DNA of 6,700 nucleotides from assembly GCA_014379815.1 (NCBI GenBank), contig JACMLA010000842.1, positions 1-6,700 on the forward strand. The letters run 5' to 3'. The notes under the pieces are model-generated. The model searched no databases. It was not told the origin of the DNA and saw nothing but the letters and a program-made list of their open reading frames with translations. A program made the position numbers and the translations under genes. Positions 1 to 5,826 of the stretch are shown here, one piece after another (positions within the stretch are counted from its first letter, which is position 1; each line of letters begins with the position of its first letter). Source of the DNA: Bryobacteraceae bacterium (GTDB lineage Bacteria; Acidobacteriota; Terriglobia; Bryobacterales; Bryobacteraceae).

Positions 1-1807
1 AGCATGTCGGGCACGTCTGAAGCAACAGAGCAGCGGCCCCGGTCACTACCGGTGCGGCGCCTGATGTGCCTCCAAAAATTGTTTCCGATGAGCCCGTTCC
101 TGCCTGTGCCGAGAGGCTCGCGCCCGGTGCGCCCAAATCTGGCTTGATCGAGCCATAGCTATAACCGGGTCCTCTGGACGAACTGCTCACCATGCTTTGA
201 TTCAGAGGGAACAGTTGAGCAGGACTGACTGTGGCCAGCACCGTAGCACCTTCTGTGAGTCTTGACTTAATCAGATTCGCAGTGCCTTGGGTGATGACGA
301 GTGAGGGGACGAACGTATCTCCACCACCGCGGGAAAAGCTGACCGCGTCACCCGGAGCAACGAGACCTATCAGCACACCAATCGCGCCAGCTTTTGCAGC
401 GCGATCGACTTTGTCGCTGATGTTGCACGCACCGCGGTCAATCAGTGCCACCTTACCGGCTGGATTTGTCAAGTAAGGATCAGCTGGGAACCCAGCAGGA
501 GGGTCGGCGGGACAGCCTCTGCCGACAAACACAACAGGTCCATTGGAGAATCCCGAACCTATCGGTGCGAATTCCAGCGTTGCGGTGTTGGTGTAGGTTC
601 CGGCGATTGAGGCCGGCGCGGTAACCAGAAGGCTGTAAGTGGTTGCGGTCGGCACCTGAGTCTCTGCGACGCTGATGATGGAGGGACCAGTCGCGGGCGA
701 ACCCGCAATGTAAGGAATATTGCCCCCGTTACCTGCAGCGGCTACTACCACCACTCCCAGTTTGGTCGCAATCCGTAGCGCCTCGGTCAGGTCGTCTTCC
801 CGGGTCCCGAAATCACTTCCAACCGAGAGATTCATCACATCGACTGCATCGGCGATGTTGCCGTCACCGTTGGGGTCAAGAGCAAAATCCACGCCTCTGA
901 GCAAAGCCAGACCGCTGCAGTTTGTCGCCACAGCACTGCATACCTTTACCGCTATCAGCTTTGCATCCGGGGCAACTCCCTTGTGGGTTCCGTCAAGGCT
1001 TTTACCTGCAATTATGTCGGCTACGTGCGTGCCATGGCCTTCCAGATCGATCGGATCCGGGTCGTCGGCCAGGTCTCCGACGGGCCAGCTCTCCCCAACA
1101 AAATCGAATCCGTTGATCACCTTTGCCGTCGGGAACAGACCATCGCGTGTCTTGTTTTGGGCTGCCTCGGGGTTGGCGCCGTAGGCCGCGACATAGGCCG
1201 CCGTCGTGCCAGCGCCTCCCAGATTCTTGTGGGTATAGTCGATGCCGCTATCCAGAACGGCCACAGTGATCCCTCCGCCGGTGATCCCCATGGTCTGGAC
1301 AGCGGTTGCGCCAACGTAGGGCACAACAGAGCTAAGGGCAAGTGAGTAGTTCAACAGACCGCGAACGGACGCCACTCCAGGAATCCCCTGGAGCACCTTC
1401 AGCTTGCTTCTGTCGATGGACACGACCAGTGCATTGGAAGCCTTGGTCAGCCGTCCTTCTTCCAGACCTCCCTGGGCTGCGATCTGGCTCATCAGTGCAG
1501 TCTGCTTTGCGCGCAGTTGCTGGACGTACGCTTGCTGCAGGGCAGTAGTCATACGGAGCCCGGTTCGTTTGTTTCCAGCAACCAGCGCCAGAGGCGGATC
1601 GCTCAACCGGACTACCACCTGGATTCTGCGAGTCGCGGATCTTCTCTGTAACAGCTTCGAAGGAGTCGCGCCGACCCGGTGGCCTTCAGGCAACCTGAGG
1701 GTTGCAGGCACACGTACCGGAGTCAACTGTTGGGCTGGCAGAGCTAGCGCTAACAGGCAGCTAACGGCAACTCTCCTGAATAACCAGCTAATTGATTGTG
1801 TATTCAC
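1..1807 (-). CDS. Secreted subtilisin-like (S8) serine protease with PA domain, 3' end outside window
   Basis: This is a secreted serine endopeptidase of the subtilase family, read on the minus strand with 602 codons visible and no stop before the left edge. Residues 1-26 form a Sec signal peptide (basic FRR, then a VAVSCLLALALPAQ core). Residues about 62-152 look like an I9 inhibitor/chaperone propeptide (IQVVVRL, then NALVVSIDRSKLKVLQ and GVASVRG). The catalytic domain begins near 163. It has Asp186 in AVLDSGIDYTH, His259 in EGHGTHVA, oxyanion Asn360 in AAAGNGG and Ser582 in GGTSGAAP, so the set is complete. A PA domain (about 380-515, GKVALIDRGACN at 451-462) sits between the Asn and Ser blocks, as in cell-envelope and Vpr/lactocepin-type subtilases; SSRGP at 543-547 follows it. 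Cys432 and Cys461 could form a disulfide. I chose the GTG at 1807 because it is the only start codon before an in-frame TGA upstream that keeps the signal peptide intact, and because a GGGAGA lies 9 nt before it. The C-terminus, including any anchor, is missing. Family assignment is secure; substrate is unknown. Confidence 0.95.
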   Translation of the reverse strand, partial: MNTQSISWLFRRVAVSCLLALALPAQQLTPVRVPATLRLPEGHRVGATPSKLLQRRSATRRIQVVVRLSDPPLALVAGNKRTGLRMTTALQQAYVQQLRAKQTALMSQIAAQGGLEEGRLTKASNALVVSIDRSKLKVLQGIPGVASVRGLLNYSLALSSVVPYVGATAVQTMGITGGGITVAVLDSGIDYTHKNLGGAGTTAAYVAAYGANPEAAQNKTRDGLFPTAKVINGFDFVGESWPVGDLADDPDPIDLEGHGTHVADIIAGKSLDGTHKGVAPDAKLIAVKVCSAVATNCSGLALLRGVDFALDPNGDGNIADAVDVMNLSVGSDFGTREDDLTEALRIATKLGVVVVAAAGNGGNIPYIAGSPATGPSIISVAETQVPTATTYSLLVTAPASIAGTYTNTATLEFAPIGSGFSNGPVVFVGRGCPADPPAGFPADPYLTNPAGKVALIDRGACNISDKVDRAAKAGAIGVLIGLVAPGDAVSFSRGGGDTFVPSLVITQGTANLIKSRLTEGATVLATVSPAQLFPLNQSMVSSSSRGPGYSYGSIKPDLGAPGASLSAQAGTGSSETIFGGTSGAAPVVTGAAALLLQTCPTC

Positions 1808-1931
1808 CGGACTCTGTCTCCCTGCGCCGCTCTGTCTCCATGCTTGATCAGCAGGTCATTATGATGTACCATGGCGCACACCCGCAGTCAATCAGCTGGA
1901 ATTAGCTTCCTGTGTCACTGGAGAAATCAAC
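1808..1931. other. Divergent intergenic region between protease and PEP-CTERM gene
   Basis: This 124-bp gap separates two divergently read genes and must hold the promoters of both unless transcription enters from elsewhere. On the minus strand a TTGACT (1886-1891) and a CATAAT (1858-1863) resemble sigma-70 boxes but are 22 bp apart, too far for a standard promoter. On the plus side GGAGA at 1920-1924 is a good ribosome-binding site, 7 nt before the ATG at 1932. No convincing promoter can be named. Confidence 0.5.
1812..1839 (-). repeat. Duplicated GGAGACAGAG at the protease ribosome-binding site
   Basis: Two exact copies of the 10-mer GGAGACAGAG (minus-strand sense) lie at 1812-1821 and 1830-1839, 18 bp apart start to start. 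The copy nearer the gene contains the purine-rich sequence that would act as Shine-Dalgarno for the GTG at 1807. The repeat is seen directly; that it affects translation is only a possibility. Confidence 0.6.
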
Positions 1932-2597
1932 ATGCCTTTTAAGTTAGTGTTTGCAGTGGCTCTAGGCCTGCTGGCTGGACAAACAAGTCGCTCGGCCATC
2001 ATTTGGGAGGAGACTGGTTCGGCTGGACGGTTACCAGATCAGGCGCAGTACACGCTGGGAGCAGGGCCTTTAAGCGGAATTTCTGGGAATTTGCTGGACC
2101 TGAACGAAATCGATCTCTACCGGATACTGATCACCGATCCACAGAATTTCAGCGCAATGACCAGTGGCGAATCTGATTTTATTCCAGATCCACAGCTATT
2201 TTTATTTGATCTCGCCGGTTTTGGTGTTTACTCCAATGACGACGGCCCGGGAATTGGAAGTCAGTCAGAACTGCCTGCAGGTCACACTTTCAGTCCGTTG
2301 ACCGCTGGTTTGTACCTGCTGGGTATCGGTCGCTTTCCCAATGAACCCTCAAGCAACCTGGGACTTATTTTCAGGCAGAACGATCAGGTTGGCTCGCCAG
2401 ACCTCGGGGCGGGTGGCTCTCTGCCGCTTGCCGGATGGACTGACGATGTGGATGGCCGCCCGGACTTGAATACGGAATACTTCATCTCACTGACCGGTGC
2501 CAGTGTGTCCGGCATACCGGAGCCGGGTAGTTTCCTTTTGACCGCTTCGGCCTTAGCTGTGACAGCACTGGCGTTCACAAAGCTCCGCTCACGCTAG
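1932..2597 (+). CDS. Secreted PEP-CTERM sorting-signal protein with PPC-like beta domain
   Basis: This 221-residue protein is predicted to be exported and processed by an exosortase. Residues 1-22 form a Sec signal peptide (MPFK, hydrophobic FAVALGLLAG, likely cleavage after SRSA). The C-terminus is a textbook PEP-CTERM signal: IPEPGS at 195-200, a hydrophobic helix to about 215, then a basic tail KLRSR. The body (about 45-190) resembles the beta-sandwich of PPC/DVUA0089-type PEP-CTERM proteins. It has NEIDLYRI at 59-65, DPQLFLFD at 86-93, YSNDDGPG at 100-107 and LTAGLYLLGIG at 123-133, matching the usual order of 'D.D.Y.., ..L.LFD, SNDDG, L.AG.Y.LGI'. The start is supported by GGAGA 7 nt upstream. 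In known systems exosortase cleaves at PEP and the protein reaches the envelope or biofilm matrix; no exosortase gene is present here. Sorting class is confident; molecular role is unknown. It lies divergent from the secreted protease. Confidence 0.88.
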   Translation: MPFKLVFAVALGLLAGQTSRSAIIWEETGSAGRLPDQAQYTLGAGPLSGISGNLLDLNEIDLYRILITDPQNFSAMTSGESDFIPDPQLFLFDLAGFGVYSNDDGPGIGSQSELPAGHTFSPLTAGLYLLGIGRFPNEPSSNLGLIFRQNDQVGSPDLGAGGSLPLAGWTDDVDGRPDLNTEYFISLTGASVSGIPEPGSFLLTASALAVTALAFTKLRSR

Positions 2598-2644
2598 CGA
2601 TCCTCAGGCAAGGTTCCACTTGTAACTACTAAAGACAGATCCAG

Positions 2645-2680
2645 TTGACAATTTGTATGATTAATAGGACAATTTGTCTG
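2645..2680 (+). promoter_or_regulatory. Promoter of the XRE gene with twin palindromic operator
   Basis: GACAATTTGT occurs twice, at 2647-2656 and 2668-2677, exactly 21 bp (two helical turns) apart. The second copy extends to a perfect 11-bp palindrome GACAA-T-TTGTC (2668-2678); the first differs only in its last base. A consensus -35 TTGACA at 2645-2650 overlaps the first copy. With a 17-bp spacer, a -10-like GACAAT at 2668-2673 overlaps the second copy; TATGAT at 2656-2661 is an alternative -10 but lacks a good -35. Two repressor dimers bound on the same face would block this promoter. The natural candidate ligand is the XRE protein encoded just downstream. The repeats are seen directly; the regulator assignment is inferred. 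Confidence 0.65.
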
Positions 2681-2684
2681 TTGG

Positions 2685-2954
2685 ATGAAACATGATCGAG
2701 AGTCGGTGCCCGGGCCGAAACTCTATAACCGTATCCCTGTGCTGCGAGCCGAGAGGAACCTAAGTCGGCAGGATCTCGCCCAGGGTGTTGATGTAAGCTA
2801 CCAGACGATCGGGTATCTGGAGCGTGGTGAGTTTAATCCCAGCCTCGAGCTGGCCTTTCGCATCAGTGAGTTCTTCGGAGTTCCGATCGAGGGCGTTTTC
2901 TCTCGAAAGCCGTTCCGGCCAATGAGCGCGGATATCTATCCCACGGGAGGGTGA
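2685..2954 (+). CDS. Small XRE/Cro-family HTH transcriptional regulator
   Basis: This 89-residue protein is a single helix-turn-helix DNA-binding domain with short tails. The HTH spans about 16-72: RIPVLRAERNLSRQDLAQG supplies the first two helices, SYQTIGYLERGEFNPSL (38-54) the recognition helix and following loop, and ELAFRISEFFGVPIEGVFS the final helices. This is the pattern of the short 'YozG-like' group, which are commonly paired with small membrane proteins. The ATG at 2685 has no Shine-Dalgarno and lies only a few bases after the predicted promoter, so it may be translated from a very short leader. The in-frame GTG at 2706, with GAGAG just before it, is a possible alternative that would leave the HTH intact. 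It is followed after 4 nt by a membrane-protein gene, so they are almost certainly co-transcribed. Autoregulation through the twin palindrome upstream is likely but inferred. Confidence 0.88.
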   Translation: MKHDRESVPGPKLYNRIPVLRAERNLSRQDLAQGVDVSYQTIGYLERGEFNPSLELAFRISEFFGVPIEGVFSRKPFRPMSADIYPTGG

Positions 2955-2958
2955 AGCC

Positions 2959-3492
2959 ATGCATGCCAGTCTGAATCTCTTTGGATTCAAGCTCGGGATC
3001 AAAATTGATAGCAGATCCAAGCGGAGGTCGGTGGTCGCGGCAACCGTAATCACGTATGTTGCTACGTGTGTCTTTGCCGTCGATGCGCGTACCAGCAGCG
3101 GATTGCTCTTGGCCGTGGATTTGGCTTTTGCCGCGCTTGCCGGGCTGGGACTCGTTGGATGCTGGCTGGCTTTGGTCAGCTTGACTCGGCAATACGGGTT
3201 TCCCGGAGACTTGCGTTTGTTCACCAGCCGGGACGAGCGGCAATCGGGTGTGCGGCATCATGCTTTCGTCAGGGGATATATGATTCTCACGGCCCTGGTC
3301 TGCTCCGGTGTTGTTTACTGGATGGCGCCGCCGGAAATCGGGCTGCCACTTCCCGACCCCGCGTACAGAGGACCTCTCCTGTTCGGCCTGATTGTCTTCT
3401 GCACCTTGCTACCGACAGCGATCATTGCGTGGACGGAGCCGGACGATTCACAAGAGATGCCTGCCAGAAGCGTACGGGCTCCAGGGCTCTGA
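2959..3492 (+). CDS. Four-helix membrane protein, partner of the XRE regulator
   Basis: This 177-residue integral membrane protein has four predicted transmembrane helices at about 24-41, 50-74, 105-122 and 138-158. A basic stretch, DSRSKRRS, precedes the first, which suggests a cytoplasmic N-terminus. The loop between helices 2 and 3 contains SRDERQSGVRHHAFVRGY (90-107). It resembles the charged 'DERE..R.RA...Y' segment seen in small membrane proteins encoded beside YozG-like XRE regulators (from memory). The C-terminal tail after 160 is acidic and then basic and has no recognised domain. The start is firm: GGGAGGG at 2945-2951 lies 7 nt upstream, inside the end of the regulator gene, so the two are translated from one message. 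No enzymatic motif is visible. It may modulate the regulator or be its only target, but the function is unknown. Confidence 0.8.
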   Translation: MHASLNLFGFKLGIKIDSRSKRRSVVAATVITYVATCVFAVDARTSSGLLLAVDLAFAALAGLGLVGCWLALVSLTRQYGFPGDLRLFTSRDERQSGVRHHAFVRGYMILTALVCSGVVYWMAPPEIGLPLPDPAYRGPLLFGLIVFCTLLPTAIIAWTEPDDSQEMPARSVRAPGL

Positions 3493-3662
3493 GCGACGAC
3501 AGCAACTGTTTTGACCCGACCTCGCGGGAAGCTTTTTCCGGCACACCGCGCTAGCGACCTTTCTGGCAGAGGCAGATCAATCTCTCTACACCAATAAACA
3601 CTTCCTCGCAGGACCGCGTTCTATCTGGTGCGGTGCTGATTACAGACAGCGGCAGCCTGAGC
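3493..3662. other. Intergenic region before the sigma-factor operon
   Basis: This gap should contain the terminator of the XRE/membrane-protein unit and the promoter of the sigma operon. A weak hairpin (CGGGAA at 3525-3530, loop GCTT, TTTCCG at 3535-3540, one G-U pair) has no trailing T-tract. I found no GGAAC-type ECF -35 box here, so sigma autoregulation is not supported by an obvious motif. The stretch from 3633 can be read in frame with the sigma gene if translation starts at the GTG there. Confidence 0.4.
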
Positions 3663-4154
3663 ATGGATTTCGAAAGCCTGGTCCGGCAGCATGAAGTCCG
3701 TGTGCTCCGCCTGACCATCCGGCTCACTGGAAATCACGCGGATGGGCAGGATGCCGCCCAGGAGGTTTTCTTGCGTCTTCACCAGAATCTGTCCCGATTG
3801 CATGGACCAGAGGCGGTACTGCCATGGCTGCGCCGGGTGGCAGTGAACGTTTGTTTCGATCTGGGCCGGCGTGCGCGGTCCCGCCCGGTAGTGCCTCTGG
3901 ACAGCCTGACGCTCGCGACCGGCGAAAGCGATCCGGAAGCTCAGGCGTTTACGAAAGAATCCCGGGATCAACTGCAACGTGCATTAGCCCAGCTGGGGGA
4001 AAGAGAGCGAACCGCGCTTGTCCTGCGGGAGCTTGAAGGACTCAGCACGGCCGAGGTAGCAGAGACGCTTGGCACCGCGGAATCCACGATCCGCGTGCAG
4101 ATTGCACGTGCGCGCCTGAAGCTGCGGGAACTGCTGAAAGGGGTGACCGTATGA
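3663..4154 (+). CDS. ECF-type RNA polymerase sigma factor
   Basis: This is an extracytoplasmic-function sigma-70 factor of 163 residues from the ATG at 3663, or 173 from an in-frame GTG at 3633. Numbered from the GTG, region 2 spans about 13-82. It includes the FESLVRQHE helix, DGQDAAQEVFLRLHQNL (region 2.2, core-binding) and LPWLRRVAVNVCFDLGRRAR (regions 2.3-2.4, -10 recognition). Region 4 spans about 112-168: LGERERTALVLRELEG, then the HTH STAEVAETLGTAESTIRVQIARARLKL, which reads the -35 element. There is no region 1.1 or region 3, as expected for ECF factors, and the length is normal. I prefer the ATG because family members usually begin just before the FESLV helix; neither start has a good Shine-Dalgarno. 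Its stop overlaps the anti-sigma start by 4 nt (ATGA), the classical arrangement for a sigma and its cognate inhibitor. Target promoters are unknown. Confidence 0.93.
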   Translation: MDFESLVRQHEVRVLRLTIRLTGNHADGQDAAQEVFLRLHQNLSRLHGPEAVLPWLRRVAVNVCFDLGRRARSRPVVPLDSLTLATGESDPEAQAFTKESRDQLQRALAQLGERERTALVLRELEGLSTAEVAETLGTAESTIRVQIARARLKLRELLKGVTV

Positions 4155-4735
4155 CACCCGAGTGCGGGTGGGCAGAACGAGTCGCTCTCGCGGTTGACGA
4201 CCGGTTGGTTGCGGTCGAAGTTCGGCAGCATCTTGAGTCGTGTCTCGACTGTCAGTCTCTGCTCGCGGAACTCCAGGTGGATCAGACGCTTCTGCAGTCA
4301 CCGCCTGATGTTTCCGAAGACTTAAGGGCGAACTTTCGCTTGAGAGTCCTGGCTGCGACTTCGAATTCGCGTCGATGGTGGTTTGCAGGTGCTGTCGCCG
4401 CATCGCTGGTTGTTTGCCTCGCTGGCATAACGGTGCAGGCTCTCCGCACACTCCCGGTTATCTCTTATGTGCCTCCGCGACCTCAGGTAGCAAATGTTGT
4501 GAGCCCTCCGGCCCCCGTCGATCTTCCCATGCCTTCGAGCTCTGCACGAATCTCGAGATCTAGTCCACCTGCAGTAAGCGCTGGCGAGCTCATGAACCAG
4601 CTTGCGACCTTGCTGCAACCACCCAGCCAAGCTACTGCTACTTCCGACGCAGTGGTGGTCCTGACAACTACAACCAGCGATCCGGAGGTCATAATCATCC
4701 TGCTCGCTGACTCTGAAGGAGTTTTCAATGACTAA
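4151..4735 (+). CDS. Membrane-anchored zinc-binding (ZAS) anti-sigma factor
   Basis: This 194-residue protein is the likely inhibitor of the sigma factor encoded just upstream. The cytoplasmic N-terminus carries a ZAS zinc site: His27, Cys31 and Cys34 in HLESCLDC (H-x3-C-x2-C), with Cys5 as the probable fourth ligand. It resembles RsrA/ChrR-type domains, though Cys5 is somewhat closer than usual. A single transmembrane helix at about 76-97 is preceded by RRWW, putting residues 98-194 in the periplasm. That tail is rich in Pro, Ser, Thr and Ala to about 170 (disordered or cell-wall-spanning). It ends in a short hydrophobic strand-like segment, SDPEVIIILLADS (175-187), which may be an interaction motif. 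Translation is coupled at both ends: a 4-nt overlap with the sigma gene and an 8-nt overlap with the next gene. Assignment rests on the motif, topology and position. What signal releases the sigma factor is not visible. Confidence 0.85.
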   Translation: MTPECGWAERVALAVDDRLVAVEVRQHLESCLDCQSLLAELQVDQTLLQSPPDVSEDLRANFRLRVLAATSNSRRWWFAGAVAASLVVCLAGITVQALRTLPVISYVPPRPQVANVVSPPAPVDLPMPSSSARISRSSPPAVSAGELMNQLATLLQPPSQATATSDAVVVLTTTTSDPEVIIILLADSEGVFND

Positions 4736-5489
4736 GTTGCTTTTTTCGGTATTCTTCCTGCTGTCCTGCTCCAATGTCGCCTTTGCGGATCAGCAGGCTC
4801 CTGAGGATCCTAAAGTTGACCGCAAGATCGTGGAAATGAAGCATCTCCGAGGCAACAGGCTGGTGCTTGCCACTCAGTTAGTCGATAACTTTATCAGACC
4901 TGGCAAAGCCCTTCAGTACGCTGACCTCAACGCTATTATGATCGAGGGAACACCGGCCAATATAGCCGCTGCCGAGATGCTGTTGAAGCGCTTCGACGTG
5001 CCTTCGGGCTCTACAGAACCTACGCAGTCGCGACAGTCTTATCAGCTGAGAGTTCATCTGATCGAGGCATCTCCGAACGATGGCAATGGGGGGACGCTGC
5101 CTGTCGAAGTGGCCTCTGCGGTGGAGCAGATGCGGAAGACATTCCAGTACAAGAGTTACAGCCTGCTGGACATCGTCATTGTCCAGATGCAACTCGGGAG
5201 CGGAACGGTCTTGAACGGGATCCTGCCGGGTGAGTCTCAGGCGGGATACAAAAGCATTTACGAAGCGAGAGTGAAAGATATTTCTCAGGACGACACAAAG
5301 GCACTCTTTCTCAGAGGCTTTTACTTCAGGATCGGAGTTCCGATGCGAATAAGCAACGGTATGTACACTAACGCATCGGTGGAGACAAACCTCACGATTC
5401 GCCCAGGTCAGAAGCTCGTCGTCGGCAAACTGTCAAAAGACGAATCCAGCAGCGCGATTTTCCTGATTATCACCGCGGAACCCATCTAA
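4728..5489 (+). CDS. Exported protein with secretin N-domain-like region, third gene of the sigma operon
   Basis: This 253-residue protein is exported. It has an N-terminal hydrophobic segment (4-19) with likely signal-peptidase cleavage after AFA (residue 20). LLSC (11-14) could instead be a weak lipobox, making it a lipoprotein. Residues about 32-92 resemble the short N-domain (NolW/N1 type) of type II/III secretins. The pattern is IVEMKHLRGNRLVLATQLV, then DLNAIMIEGTPANIAAAEMLLKRFDVP, the usual 'I.....I.G....I..A..LI..LDVP' run. After a linker (93-103), residues 104-253 form a beta-rich domain with YQLRVHLIEASP, MRKTFQYKSYSLLDIV (135-150), RPGQKLVVGK and a closing AIFLIITAEPI. The last two echo the 'GQTVVIGG...ELLILITP' end of secretins, but the protein is far too short for a secretin pore. 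The start is firm: AAGGAG at 4716-4721 is 6 nt upstream. The 8-nt overlap with the anti-sigma gene ties it to envelope signalling. I cannot name an exact family; a sensor or ligand role is inferred. Confidence 0.75.
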   Translation: MTKLLFSVFFLLSCSNVAFADQQAPEDPKVDRKIVEMKHLRGNRLVLATQLVDNFIRPGKALQYADLNAIMIEGTPANIAAAEMLLKRFDVPSGSTEPTQSRQSYQLRVHLIEASPNDGNGGTLPVEVASAVEQMRKTFQYKSYSLLDIVIVQMQLGSGTVLNGILPGESQAGYKSIYEARVKDISQDDTKALFLRGFYFRIGVPMRISNGMYTNASVETNLTIRPGQKLVVGKLSKDESSSAIFLIITAEPI

Positions 5490-5826
5490 GGCGCGCGATA
5501 GGAGGGATCACTAAGGGCGGCCAGCCGAGTGCAGATATTCCGGAGCCTCTGCGGTACTTGATATGGGAACTGGAGTTAGGGGAGCAAATGGCTGGCTTTG
5601 TCTTGATGGATTATTTCAAGTGCAACTCTTTATTCCAGAGCATTACGGAGGAAGGGGCATTTGGGTTGTTGGCCTTAAGCGCAACGCGAAGTCCGAGGTT
5701 TTAGACCTAAGTTCTGATTAGCTCCATAATTCGATGGCCCATTCAAGGGGGTTTCTTTAATAGCGCGCAAAGGGAATTCAGCGATGATGGGACCCCGACG
5801 ATTTGTCAGGCGGCCAACCCTGGACT
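5490..5826. other. 337-bp region without a confident gene
   Basis: This lies between two convergently read units. It contains a strong Shine-Dalgarno-like GGAGGG at 5501-5506 with no ATG, GTG or TTG at a suitable distance. It also holds two overlapping small open frames (see the separate entry). No terminator hairpin with a T-tract is visible for either flanking gene. Past 5721 I see nothing recognisable. Confidence 0.5.
5563..5721 (+). CDS. Possible small ORF of 52 codons, doubtful
   Basis: An ATG at 5563 opens 52 codons ending in TAG at 5719-5721, with protein-like stretches such as LFQVQLFIPEHYGGRGIWVV. It has no good Shine-Dalgarno. A second frame is open from the end of the upstream gene to a TAG at 5702-5704 and also reads as plausible protein (ADIPEPLRYLIWELELGEQ). 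Its internal ATG at 5588 follows AGGGGAG closely. The two frames overlap, so at most one is real; they could also be pieces of one decayed, frameshifted gene. I recognise no family in either. Confidence 0.2.
   Translation: MGTGVRGANGWLCLDGLFQVQLFIPEHYGGRGIWVVGLKRNAKSEVLDLSSD

Noticed and set aside
1117..1341. Minus-strand frame of 74 codons
   Set aside because: It is in a different frame from the protease at the same place and opposes clear catalytic motifs in the true frame.
231..1847. Several plus-strand open frames of 62-154 codons over the left part
   Set aside because: They are antisense to a continuous minus-strand subtilase frame with all catalytic motifs, and their compositions show no domain or signal.
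1858..1891. TTGACT/CATAAT as the protease promoter
   Set aside because: The spacing of 22 bp is too long for a standard sigma-70 promoter.
2760..3261. Minus-strand frames of 154 and 132 codons opposite the XRE and membrane-protein genes
   Set aside because: They are shadows of plus-strand genes that have recognised domains, good ribosome-binding sites and operon spacing.
3525..3540. Hairpin as a rho-independent terminator after the membrane-protein gene
   Set aside because: The stem is only six pairs with one G-U and no T-tract follows it.
3066..3554. Plus-strand frame of 162 codons overlapping the membrane-protein gene
   Set aside because: It is Arg-, Cys- and Gly-rich without hydrophobic periodicity and is out of frame with the well-supported membrane protein.
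3621..4774. Minus-strand frames opposite the sigma and anti-sigma genes
   Set aside because: They are antisense to clear sigma-70 and zinc-finger motifs and have no recognisable features.
4878..5192. Minus-strand frame of 104 codons opposite the exported protein gene
   Set aside because: It lies antisense to a gene with signal peptide, strong ribosome-binding site and operon overlap.
5477..5506. GGAACCC as an ECF -35 box
   Set aside because: It lies at the end of a coding gene and has no matching -10 element at the expected distance and no confident gene after it.
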